This document shows positions 10,901 to 15,419 of a DNA stretch of 15,419 bases, piece after piece. The notes under the pieces were generated by a model. That model did no database searches and was not told the DNA's origin. It saw nothing but the letters and a program-made list of their open reading frames with translations. The stretch comes from CAJBVG01 sp943371235 (GTDB lineage Bacteria > Bacteroidota > Bacteroidia > Sphingobacteriales > Sphingobacteriaceae). Location of the stretch: assembly GCA_943371235.1 (NCBI GenBank), contig CALRTZ010000060.1, positions 1-15,419 on the forward strand. The letters are read 5' to 3'. The position numbers were made by a program, and so were the translations under genes. Numbering within the stretch: the first letter of the stretch is position 1; the number at the start of each line of letters is the position of its first letter.

Positions 10901-13298
10901 AACTAGCTACACCAGAAGCATCTGTAATGGTTGCCGTAATAACGTGTGGCAATGCATTACATTGGAATGTATTTGGTGTAATGCTTACGTTTGCAATAGT
11001 TGGACCAGCAAAGTCACCTGCTACTGCAGTAAACGTTCCTTCGTCTGCACCAATATCGGGCGTATTTACATTTCTTGTATTTCCATCATAATCCACTGTT
11101 ACAAATGGCTCCGAAGATGCACCACCTTCTACTCTTGTTGGAGTACTTGGGTTAATGTGTAAATCGTAAGGTGCATTTAGTGTATTTAAAAACGGAACAT
11201 CTTCAGATAATGAATTAGATTCAGCAGGAGCCAATCTAGATTTTAACTGATCGATGGTAGTATCCACATTTGTTCCATCCCAATAATAAGGTGTAGTATT
11301 TGTAGGAGTTGCTACTGTGTAATAAATATTGTTATTCATTAATGAATTTAAACCAGAAACCGTAGTTGACGATCTTCTTAATGCTACCGATTTGTTTGGA
11401 GCAACTGGTACAACTTTATTAATGATAATGTTATTTCTTAGATCTAAATTGGTAGGGGTAGTACCTACAAAAATACCGTCGGCACCAAAGCCATTTGCAT
11501 TTGTAGTTGTACTTGTACCTGTAATGTATAAACTATTGTTATATACACTAGCGTCTGTAGAGTTAATCCACATACCTCTAACAGCAGATGCAGTAGTTGA
11601 GCTACTCCAGCTGTTTAACACGGTATAATCATGCAACATGTTGTTGTAAACTCTGTAACCAGTACCAGATAATAAGTATATACCTGCTAATGTTACAGAT
11701 CTTGCAGAGTCCATTTTGTAACGGCTCAGTTCGTTTCTATAAAAATTAGTAGTATCACCACTAGCTAAATACACACCGTACAAAGTTCCACCACCTTGAG
11801 TGTAAAATCTTGTGAACTTATTGTTGTAGATATTTCTGTTGGTAGATGATCCATTAGAAAAATATGCACCCCACACAACTCCTGTACCATTAGTATATAA
11901 TGAGTCAATTGTGTTGTCGTAGAAATCTAAAGAAGAACCCGCTCCAGAAGAGAAGTCATAATAACCGTATAATGAACCGGTGTGACCAGCTTTAAAGAAA
12001 ATATCTCTTACTCTATTATTGTAAAAAGTTAATTTACTATAACCGGTCATGTAAAATCCGTTGTGCGATCCAGAACCTGTTGCAGAAGATCTTCTTGAAC
12101 CTTCCACTACGTTATTGTGTACAATTGCATTTGTAATGGAATTACTAGCACCAACATAAAAAGCCCAAATAGAACCGTTAATGGTGTTATTTACATATTT
12201 GTTATGTCTTACGTATAAAGTTTTAGGTGCACCAGCTGGATAAATACCATACAAAGATGAAGTGCTACTAAAAGCCATATTTTGTAATGTATTACTATCT
12301 ACCGTTACCACACTGCTAGTACCAGAAGCTGTTCCTAAAATGTATAAAGCATAATAGGTTGAAGTTCCTGTACTGTTTAGTGTAATGGTGTTAGAATTAA
12401 ACGTTAAAGTGGTGTTTGTTCCACCATTGTTATAAATACCATATAAAGTAGTAGTGTTACCAGTACCACCGTTTATCGTATTTCCTCTAACAATTGCTGA
12501 ATCTTGGTTGTTTGTATATATACCGTAACAAGCCACAGAAGAACCTCCAAAATTTTCTACTAAATTGTTTAATATAATATTGTTGTTATCTAGAAAATTA
12601 AACGGTGCAGTAGTATGCACAAATCCATTAGCATATATTGCATGGTAAGTGTTAGAAAAAGTATTTCCAACATATAAGTTGTTTTCAGAACGTCCGCCTT
12701 CAGAGGTAACGGTTATCGCCGTACCTGTTGAGCCTAAATTCGATTGATAAATACCAATACTATAAGCATTCGCTTTATCTAAAGAAAACGTACAATTTTT
12801 AACTGTGATGTTTTTACAAGCATCTGTTGCTGTTTTCGTCAACATAATACCGTACTCTGTACGAGTTGTATTTGATGAAGCTCCAGACTGGCCAGAAAAT
12901 GTTAAGCCATCAAAAGTTACATAATCAGTACCCACAACTTTAATAACAGCATCGCCATTATTTCCATAAGTGGTAGTGGCTACCGTTCCAACTTTAGCTC
13001 TAATTAAAGGATTTGTACCCGAACCAGAACGTTGGAAAATAATTGGCTTTGTTGCATCCGACGTAGTAGTCGTTAATACAATGTCTGCCGTTTCTGTAAA
13101 TGTTACACCCGCTGCAACATTAAAGGTTACCCCGCCTGTACCAACACCCACAGCGTTCAAGTCTAAAACAGCTTGAGCTACCGAGAAGTAATTGTTTGCT
13201 CCAGATCCTGCGGGGTCGATTGTTTTCGTACCCGTAAGTTGAGCGTACAGACCAGATGAAAGGAACAAGCCTACTAATAATAGTATAACTGTTTTCAT
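4977..13298 (-). CDS. Giant mosaic surface protein with beta-helix, GEVED, lamin-tail, PKD and T9SS sorting domains
   Basis: This is a complete gene of 2773 aa. The frame continues upstream to a TTG at 13379, but I chose the ATG at 13298 because it starts a clean signal peptide (MKTVILLLVGLFLSSGLYA, cleavage before Q20); the extra 27 residues would be non-signal sequence. Approximate domains: beta-helix (20-745), closing PDIGADEG; Ig-like (760-862); beta-sandwich region (880-1080); PKD (1135-1220); GEVED-type domain ending in GETEDYKIRI (1227-1398); two BNR_assoc_N-like domains sharing SFTGNQA or TFTGNQA and DTNYLWLTY-type lines (1407-1691); second GEVED ending in GEVEDYTIDI (1700-1855); Ig-like (1858-1953); lamin-tail domain (1997-2170); five ~70-aa repeats (2242-2593); PKD with FAWNFGDP (2594-2673); T9SS type A sorting tail (2683-2773) with APNPF, VYDMIGRRV and SGVYMVRL. 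From the family rules, it should be exported by Sec then T9SS and anchored at or released from the surface. It has no recognised enzyme active site; an adhesin or matrix role is inferred. Confidence 0.95.
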   Translation of the reverse strand: MKTVILLLVGLFLSSGLYAQLTGTKTIDPAGSGANNYFSVAQAVLDLNAVGVGTGGVTFNVAAGVTFTETADIVLTTTTSDATKPIIFQRSGSGTNPLIRAKVGTVATTTYGNNGDAVIKVVGTDYVTFDGLTFSGQSGASSNTTRTEYGIMLTKTATDACKNITVKNCTFSLDKANAYSIGIYQSNLGSTGTAITVTSEGGRSENNLYVGNTFSNTYHAIYANGFVHTTAPFNFLDNNNIILNNLVENFGGSSVACYGIYTNNQDSAIVRGNTINGGTGNTTTLYGIYNNGGTNTTLTFNSNTITLNSTGTSTYYALYILGTASGTSSVVTVDSNTLQNMAFSSTSSLYGIYPAGAPKTLYVRHNKYVNNTINGSIWAFYVGASNSITNAIVHNNVVEGSRRSSATGSGSHNGFYMTGYSKLTFYNNRVRDIFFKAGHTGSLYGYYDFSSGAGSSLDFYDNTIDSLYTNGTGVVWGAYFSNGSSTNRNIYNNKFTRFYTQGGGTLYGVYLASGDTTNFYRNELSRYKMDSARSVTLAGIYLLSGTGYRVYNNMLHDYTVLNSWSSSTTASAVRGMWINSTDASVYNNSLYITGTSTTTNANGFGADGIFVGTTPTNLDLRNNIIINKVVPVAPNKSVALRRSSTTVSGLNSLMNNNIYYTVATPTNTTPYYWDGTNVDTTIDQLKSRLAPAESNSLSEDVPFLNTLNAPYDLHINPSTPTRVEGGASSEPFVTVDYDGNTRNVNTPDIGADEGTFTAVAGDFAGPTIANVSITPNTFQCNALPHVITATITDASGVASSRILWTKNGVSQTPINMTRGASNVWTGTIPAQYSTNSSIQVSWNLLANDSATIPNSKSYLGTTYKDASLFIDAGYTGSDSVNAGTFVQFNAKPTPTNVTTGTNNSLNNINTTPFYRGWGGNKRQHIYRASELLSAGLPAGGITALTFDVVTTTGAITAQPGFTLYIDSTNVGTATTTYLTPSNTVFGPANYTPTYGANTFNLTNPFVWNGTSNIYVTICWSDQTAGGLTTTYYVKSSTTTYASSTTNNIDNQTPAAVCATTTGSTQLTRPDILFSYNPPRTIAWTSTGGATLSATNILNPSTTLTNPGTYQFIVSINDGTCTNTDTVNIVTLVPQKPVANFSASTTTPNIGGSPTSVTFTDQSSNVPDKWKWEFTPNNVIYMSGTNDSSQNPIVQFTARGPFTVKLTARNLGGSDDTVRTNYISTVISYCASNATSTADDDIGNVSIFDFATQATLLSNGVDSPWLTQGTRSNQLYTNWHDTASVAVPTMYKGDKYNLRLGRIWSGSAYSTHATAFIDYNNNGSFADPGETIDLAQLNTPLSTTNPNPNRTTTTFTIPCTSDTGYLRMRIVLIETVTTVPNSSCGTYTWGETEDYKIRILPTQLVYDSSASYHAILTDVQPNTTNNNILGVKVVARGCDGNLAATNFNMSMTGTTNLADVTNVKLWYTGSSNVFATTTQYDVNKTASATLSFTGNQALLADTNYFWLTYDLATNATLGNSIDAVVNSVTVGGVAQVPAVTSPIGSRLINFPVTVVSNTLTQTTGTVGRNTDNNTILTNRLIMSSLGAAVPLTEVKVALTGTTRKADIKNVKVWFTGSNNALNTSTAIQFDSTKTILSDTMTFTGNQAIGVDTNYLWLTYSIKDTALIGNFADGEILSVKINNSNSSATSTNPAGNRRIINPYCTAAATSTADEDIGQFKLGSFVNGVDTPIASNPLSNRLYTDFTNLPGLTAQKRVASPISVSIINSSAFLYGTSVNVFIDYNQNGTFDLPQERVFKAISANNIASRTVSGTLTVPITALTGPTRMRIIANETTTIDLNPCGTFTWGEVEDYTIDIQNPPPGDYYPPDFGKLTFTPSTGQCVAVPHVVKVKVTDTTAVSSVVLDYTITGAAQTPIAMTRVGTTDTFSVSIPAAGSGIISFKVTATDVSPNINVSVLDSPQIYKYQDEYFDVSAGADKFIGVGQTATLNANTSLDKLFKITEFNFFNYTGGCNTNGSQCTWPPYLNTADYDDNIEFTNLSTASANLSGYTFQAAGISSVSYTFPPGTIVPPRGTVILHTTTGGTDDPINHVYHISTGGFFPGSGTSMGMILKDASGVIVDAVATNGYTFTTATGVTGADWSGAGVVSPSGIAGATLQGPDANNNSNWVTASAATPVSIGFINPNLPIISSTATVTWTGGLLTAPVSGSTLTTPTHPTLGSFAYYASANDGTCTSVDTVLVNVVPPPTVTLGADRVLCTGSTITLDAGNAGSTFSWSTGAATQTIDITVGATYTVAVTNQAGLIGRDTIVITQVVAPTASLGADTVYVCAGSTTALNAGNAGATYLWSNGATTQSVNVGSAGVYTVAVTNTAGCTTIDSVRILNYTAPTVNIGPDVQICAGTPVVCDAGNPGAQYLWSNGATTQTITVTQIGTYSVAVTNIDGCVGRDTMIITSKPLPVVSLGADKAKCPTDSVTLDAGAGFASYLWNTGATTQTVRTATAGVYVVIVTNADGCAARDTIVVTNNALPVVNLGNDRDICTSDTVTLDAGNAGSTYLWSNGATTQTIKVNLAGTYSVIVTNSFGCVSSDAVAFTNKPVPISTFSVDGSNGQSVVFLATATAGLQFAWNFGDPTSAANTSQLANPTHVFTTPGTYTVTLTVTNVATGCRATTTETVIVTGLGNDFAEIFKLGAAPNPFAGQTLISYVLPENANDVTVEVYDMIGRRVANVLTGETQSAGAYTFDYKNEDLQTASGVYMVRLTVDGKVAYIRIVDIAKK
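5524..6573 (-). repeat. Five in-frame ~210-bp tandem repeats (Cys-containing Ig-like repeats)
   Basis: Five consecutive repeats of about 70 aa each have the pattern PxVxLGxDxxxC, then TLDAGNAGSTYLWSNGATTQ, then GxYxVxVTNxxGCxxxDTIxIT. A shared DNA landmark (plus-strand TTGTG in the segment encoding GATTQ) falls at 5616, 5826, 6036, 6246 and 6459, giving spacings of 210, 210, 210 and 213 nt. This shows tandem duplication with intact frame. Four of the repeats carry a matched pair of cysteines, one early and one in the GC near the end. The N-terminal repeat has GLIGRD instead of GC and so keeps a single Cys, and the third repeat has an extra Cys (VVCDAG). The array forms a stalk between the lamin-tail domain and the final PKD and sorting domains. 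Confidence 0.93.
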
Positions 13299-13410
13299 TT
13301 GTTTGTAAAAATTAAAACTCATAAACGATTGATTTAAGTATGGTATTATTTTATTTATTTTATTGCTATTTGCCGACAAAAGCTTTAAAAGAAACTTATG
13401 TATGGTTTTG

Positions 13411-13440
13411 CAATTTAGAAATTAATTATTGTGCTGCAAA
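13411..13440 (-). promoter_or_regulatory. Probable promoter of the giant surface-protein gene
   Basis: On the minus strand, TTTG (plus 13437-13440) is followed after 19 nt by TAAATTG (plus 13411-13417). This matches the Bacteroidota sigma-ABfA architecture of a -33 TTTG and a -7 TAnnTTTG separated by about 19-20 nt, with one mismatch in the -7 element. The expected 5' leader to the ATG at 13298 would be about 100 nt. Confidence 0.45.
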
Positions 13441-13745
13441 AAAAATATTACAAAAAAATTTCATTAATATAATATATTCTAAAAAAAGATAATATATAGA
13501 TATAAAAACCAAAAATATAAAAATTAAAAGAATAATAATCTATTTTATAACAATATTTCAAAAATAATAATTTTTCCAAAAAAATTTATAAAAATATCTA
13601 GCTTTTTGAATGATAAAACTCTTAGAGTTTAATCACAATAATTTGATAATCAATTATATATGTTTAAATAATAATTTATCTAATTATTTACCAGTTGTTT
13701 AAACATTTATATTCATATTTTATGACTGATTTGCATGTTTTTTGT
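13441..13745. other. Extremely AT-rich tract
   Basis: I count 28 G or C in the 240 nt from 13441 to 13680, about 12% GC, far below the flanking genes. The tract is mostly A-runs and T-runs with TA steps, so it should be strongly bent and easy to melt. It lies just upstream of the giant gene's promoter region. Such tracts serve as duplex-unwinding regions at origins or as binding sites for nucleoid proteins; nothing in the sequence alone decides between these or simple mutational drift. Confidence 0.6.
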
Positions 13746-13975
13746 ATATAAATTCCTTCGAAAAAATCATTGCTTACGAAGAGTAAAAGGGGGACCTAAC
13801 TATTTGTTATGTATAGCTTCCTTTTAGGGTAATCCTAAACGTGGTTTACAAATTCGATTGTTGCTTTATTCATTCTCTGCTTGCATACTGCTAATTTGGT
13901 AATGGTCTTATGTCTATTTGGTATAAGGTTTATACTTACCTTACACTGGGTAGTTAGAGGTAATAATCTAGCAGA

Positions 13976-14019
13976 GCACGGCACAAGCACGGTACAAGCA
14001 CAGCGTAAGCACGGTAAAA
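13976..14019. repeat. Four 11-nt tandem repeats (iteron-like)
   Basis: There are four head-to-tail units: GCACGGCACAA (13976-13986), GCACGGTACAA (13987-13997), GCACAGCGTAA (13998-14008) and GCACGGTAAAA (14009-14019). Every unit starts with GCAC and ends in AA. The 11-nt period places each unit on nearly the same face of the helix. The repeats are GC-rich in an otherwise AT-rich spacer. A protein-binding array is possible, as is a dispersed intergenic repeat family. A 45-codon reading frame crosses the array (13902-14039) but is probably not coding. Confidence 0.8.
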
Positions 14020-14049
14020 GAACTAAGTGTGTTTGTTAGTATGTAACAT

Positions 14050-14085
14050 AAAGATTGAAAATGGCCAATTCTTTAATCTTTTTTT
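14050..14085 (+). terminator. Terminator-like hairpin followed by a T tract, with no gene upstream
   Basis: AAAGATTGAA (14050-14059) can pair with TTTAATCTTT (14072-14081) through one G:U, around a 12-nt loop. A run of seven T (14079-14085) overlaps the end of the 3' arm. On the plus strand this resembles a weak intrinsic terminator, though the stem is AT-rich. No plus-strand gene precedes it, so it may end a small transcript from the 13.75-14.05 kb region, or be chance in an AT-rich spacer. Confidence 0.35.
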
Positions 14086-14333
14086 AGTGATGATTTAGAT
14101 AAGTATATAAAATCAAAATAAACCTTAGGTCAAAATCACCCCCTACTCCGATTCTCTTTATTCTTAAATCTGCTGTTTAGGGCATATCAAAAAGTAAAAA
14201 ATCTTACCGACAAATCGTTTATAATAGCATAAGCGGAAAGTGTATAGGTATTATATTGTGGTCATTCTTGTTTACCACATCGAACATGGTGTCCAGCATC
14301 TCTTGAAAACAATACGTACAAATTATGGATTTA

Positions 14334-14349
14334 TGTTCCACGTGGAACC
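14334..14349. promoter_or_regulatory. parS-like site 1 (ParB binding)
   Basis: TGTTCCACGTGGAACC has a perfect 14-bp palindromic core, GTTCCACGTGGAAC (14335-14348). It matches the Bacillus Spo0J/ParB parS consensus TGTTNCACGTGAAACA with two differences, at positions 12 and 16. Its centre is 55 bp from that of the second site. Clustering of two such sites in one spacer makes chance unlikely. Confidence 0.8.
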
Positions 14350-14375
14350 TTCGTTTCAATACAATTTTAAATAAT

Positions 14376-14383
14376 TATATTTG
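14376..14383 (+). promoter_or_regulatory. Probable mnmG -7 promoter element
   Basis: TATATTTG fits the Bacteroidota -7 element TAnnTTTG exactly. No clear -33 TTTG is seen at the right distance; GTTT at 14353-14356 is the nearest. Transcription would be expected to start roughly at 14387-14391, right at the edge of the second parS site, leaving a leader of about 45 nt. Confidence 0.5.
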
Positions 14384-14388
14384 TAGAA

Positions 14389-14404
14389 TGTTTCACGTGA
14401 AACA
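14389..14404. promoter_or_regulatory. parS site 2 (ParB centromere site), perfect palindrome
   Basis: TGTTTCACGTGAAACA is a perfect 16-bp palindrome and an exact match to the parS consensus known from Bacillus and conserved across many phyla. ParB loads at such sites, uses CTP to spread on flanking DNA, and works with ParA to segregate replicated origins. It lies 28 nt before the mnmG start codon and overlaps its predicted transcription start. The parA and parB genes are not in the window. Confidence 0.93.
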
Positions 14405-14432
14405 TAGATGCGTTAATTGAGTTTAGTAGAAT

Positions 14433-15419
14433 ATGAATCAGAAATATAATGTGATTGTGGTGGGTGCAGGGCACGCAGGATGTGAAGCGGCAGCTGCAGC
14501 GGCAAATCTTGGATCTAAGGTTTTGTTGATTACAATGAACATGGGTGTAATTGCACAAATGTCGTGCAATCCAGCTATGGGTGGTGTGGCAAAAGGTCAA
14601 ATTGTACGTGAAATAGATGCGATGGGTGGTTACTCAGGAATAATATCAGATAAAAGCACCATACAGTACAGGATGCTTAATAGATCTAAAGGGCCAGCAA
14701 TGTGGAGCCCAAGGACACAAAATGATAGAATGAAGTTTGCGGAGGAGTGGAGAATTGCATTAGAGAAAACTCCTAATGTAGATTTTTGGCAGGATATGGT
14801 CACAGAGGTCAAAGTAGAAGATGGAAGAGTATGCGGAGTAATTACTTCATTGGGTGTAGAGTTTGATGCAGACGCAGTAGTATTAACCAATGGTACTTTT
14901 TTAAATGGAGTTATACATATTGGTGAAAAGAAATTTGGTGGGGGTAGAACTGGGGAGAAAGCTGCAACAGGTTTAACAGAACAATTAACGGGATTGGGAT
15001 TCGAAGCAGGAAGAATGAAAACAGGTACGCCTCCAAGAGTAGATGGAAGAACGCTCGACTATTCTAAAATGGAAGAACAAAAAGGTGACGAGGATAGGGG
15101 CCAGTTTTCATTTTTAGATATTGATAGACCTGTTGACCAAAGAAGTTGTTATATTACTTATACTAATGAAGCAGTACACGAAACATTAAAAGAAGGCTTT
15201 GAAAAGTCGCCGATGTTTACCGGTAGAATACAAGGCTTAGGTCCTAGGTATTGCCCTTCTATAGAAGATAAGATAAACAGGTTCGCAGAAAGAAACAGAC
15301 ATCAAATATTTGTGGAACCCGAAGGATGGAATACAGTTGAAATTTATGTAAATGGTTTCTCTACTTCTTTACCAGAGGATGTTCAGTACAAGGCAATGAG
15401 ATTAATACCTGGTTTTGAA
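14433..15419 (+). CDS. mnmG: tRNA uridine-5-carboxymethylaminomethyl modification enzyme MnmG (5' part)
   Basis: This is the first 329 codons of a family usually near 620 aa; the frame is open to the right edge. MnmG (GidA) works with the GTPase MnmE in the cytoplasm to place the (carboxymethyl)aminomethyl group on the wobble U34 of certain tRNAs, using FAD and NADH. Visible features are the N-terminal Rossmann FAD motif GAGHAGCEAA (residues 11-20); SCNPAMGGVAKG (44-55), with C45 matching the E. coli catalytic Cys47; KTGTPPRVDGRTLDYS; CYITYTNE; and LGPRYCPSIEDK, with C274 matching E. coli Cys277. The start is fixed by an in-frame TAG at 14427-14429 just upstream and by the family's usual N-terminus. 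There is no clear Shine-Dalgarno sequence, as is normal in Bacteroidota. The C-terminal MnmE- and tRNA-binding helical domain is outside the window. Transcription diverges from the giant gene, with parS sites in the promoter region. Confidence 0.98.
   Translation, partial: MNQKYNVIVVGAGHAGCEAAAAAANLGSKVLLITMNMGVIAQMSCNPAMGGVAKGQIVREIDAMGGYSGIISDKSTIQYRMLNRSKGPAMWSPRTQNDRMKFAEEWRIALEKTPNVDFWQDMVTEVKVEDGRVCGVITSLGVEFDADAVVLTNGTFLNGVIHIGEKKFGGGRTGEKAATGLTEQLTGLGFEAGRMKTGTPPRVDGRTLDYSKMEEQKGDEDRGQFSFLDIDRPVDQRSCYITYTNEAVHETLKEGFEKSPMFTGRIQGLGPRYCPSIEDKINRFAERNRHQIFVEPEGWNTVEIYVNGFSTSLPEDVQYKAMRLIPGFE

Larger units (their letters stand above)
13299..14432. other. 1.1-kb divergent intergenic region; candidate partitioning/origin-proximal locus
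   Basis: No convincing gene lies between the minus-strand giant gene and plus-strand mnmG. From left to right it holds: a probable promoter for the left gene; an AT-rich tract; odd-length palindrome AAACTCTTAGAGTTT (13616-13630); 10-bp palindrome TGTTTAAACA (13696-13705); hairpin TTTAGG-N5-CCTAAA (13823-13839); small inverted repeat GTATAA-GGT-TTATAC near 13921; four 11-nt repeats (13976-14019); a terminator-like hairpin (14050-14085); inverted repeat TGTGGT-N11-ACCACA (14257-14279); and two parS-like palindromes followed by the mnmG promoter. Transcription diverges from it on both sides. By eye I found no exact TTATNCACA DnaA box on either strand, so an origin is not demonstrated. Confidence 0.5.

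Noticed and set aside
13299..13379. N-terminal extension of the giant gene to a TTG codon at 13379
   Set aside because: The ATG at 13298 begins a textbook signal peptide. The extension would place 27 mostly polar residues before it and needs a rare start codon. An intermediate ATG at 13322 is possible but less likely for the same reason.
13976..14019. CRISPR array
   Set aside because: The units are 11 nt, contiguous and imperfect with no spacers, unlike 23-47 nt CRISPR repeats, and no cas genes are present.
13902..14039. 45-codon plus-strand reading frame across the 11-nt repeats
   Set aside because: Its second half is just a translation of the out-of-phase 11-nt array. It has no recognisable domain, no ribosome-binding signal and atypical composition (Cys/Arg-rich end), so it is most likely not a gene.
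13746..14090. Known structured RNA such as tmRNA, 6S RNA, RNase P RNA or a riboswitch
   Set aside because: I could not find the conserved cores of any of these on either strand. Only small hairpins and a terminator-like end are visible.
14257..14279. TGTGGT-N11-ACCACA inverted repeat as a DnaA box pair or operator
   Set aside because: TTTACCACA differs from TTATCCACA at two positions and the partner is no better. I see no other support, so I only mention it in the region description.
14367..14890. Minus-strand open frames opposite mnmG
   Set aside because: The plus-strand frame is an unmistakable MnmG with intact FAD and Cys motifs; the antisense frames are shadows.

Overview
The window looks chromosomal and comes from a low-GC member of the Bacteroidota, probably from the Chitinophagales/Sphingobacteriales/Flavobacteriales side. 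The reasons are: a very large secreted protein ending in a type IX secretion (T9SS) sorting domain; Bacteroidota-style domains (GEVED, BNR_assoc_N, PKD, beta-helices closing on a PDIGAxE motif); starts without a clear Shine-Dalgarno sequence; and promoter elements resembling the phylum's TTTG / TAnnTTTG pattern. No mobile element, CRISPR array, tRNA or rRNA was seen.

Layout. From 1 to 13298 there are two giant minus-strand genes in tandem. The upstream one (4977-13298, 2773 aa, complete) encodes a mosaic surface protein: signal peptide, N-terminal beta-helix, Ig-like and PKD domains, two GEVED domains flanking two BNR_assoc_N-type domains, a lamin-tail domain, five tandem ~70-aa Cys-containing repeats, a PKD domain and a T9SS sorting tail. 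A strong symmetrical hairpin terminator (4923-4958) separates it from the second gene (4798 leftward, running off the window), which encodes a secreted protein built of successive beta-helix modules. Both are probably exported across the inner membrane by Sec. T9SS export is directly supported only for the first; its C-terminal tail is visible.

From 13299 to 14432 lies a 1.1-kb non-coding region from which transcription diverges. Its left half is extremely AT-rich (28 G/C in 240 nt at 13441-13680). Its right half holds four 11-nt tandem repeats (13976-14019), a terminator-like hairpin (14050-14085) and two palindromes matching the ParB centromere site parS (14334-14349 and 14389-14404). The second parS is a perfect 16-bp palindrome 28 nt upstream of the plus-strand gene mnmG (14433 to window end, first 329 codons), which encodes the FAD-dependent tRNA U34-modification enzyme.

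The most notable part is this intergenic region. The parS pair, the AT-rich tract, the 11-nt repeats and the divergent genes together suggest a chromosome-partitioning locus, possibly close to the replication origin. No perfect DnaA box (TTATNCACA) was found by eye, so an oriC assignment is only a hypothesis. The parS site at the predicted mnmG transcription start also suggests that ParB could affect expression of this tRNA-modification gene.
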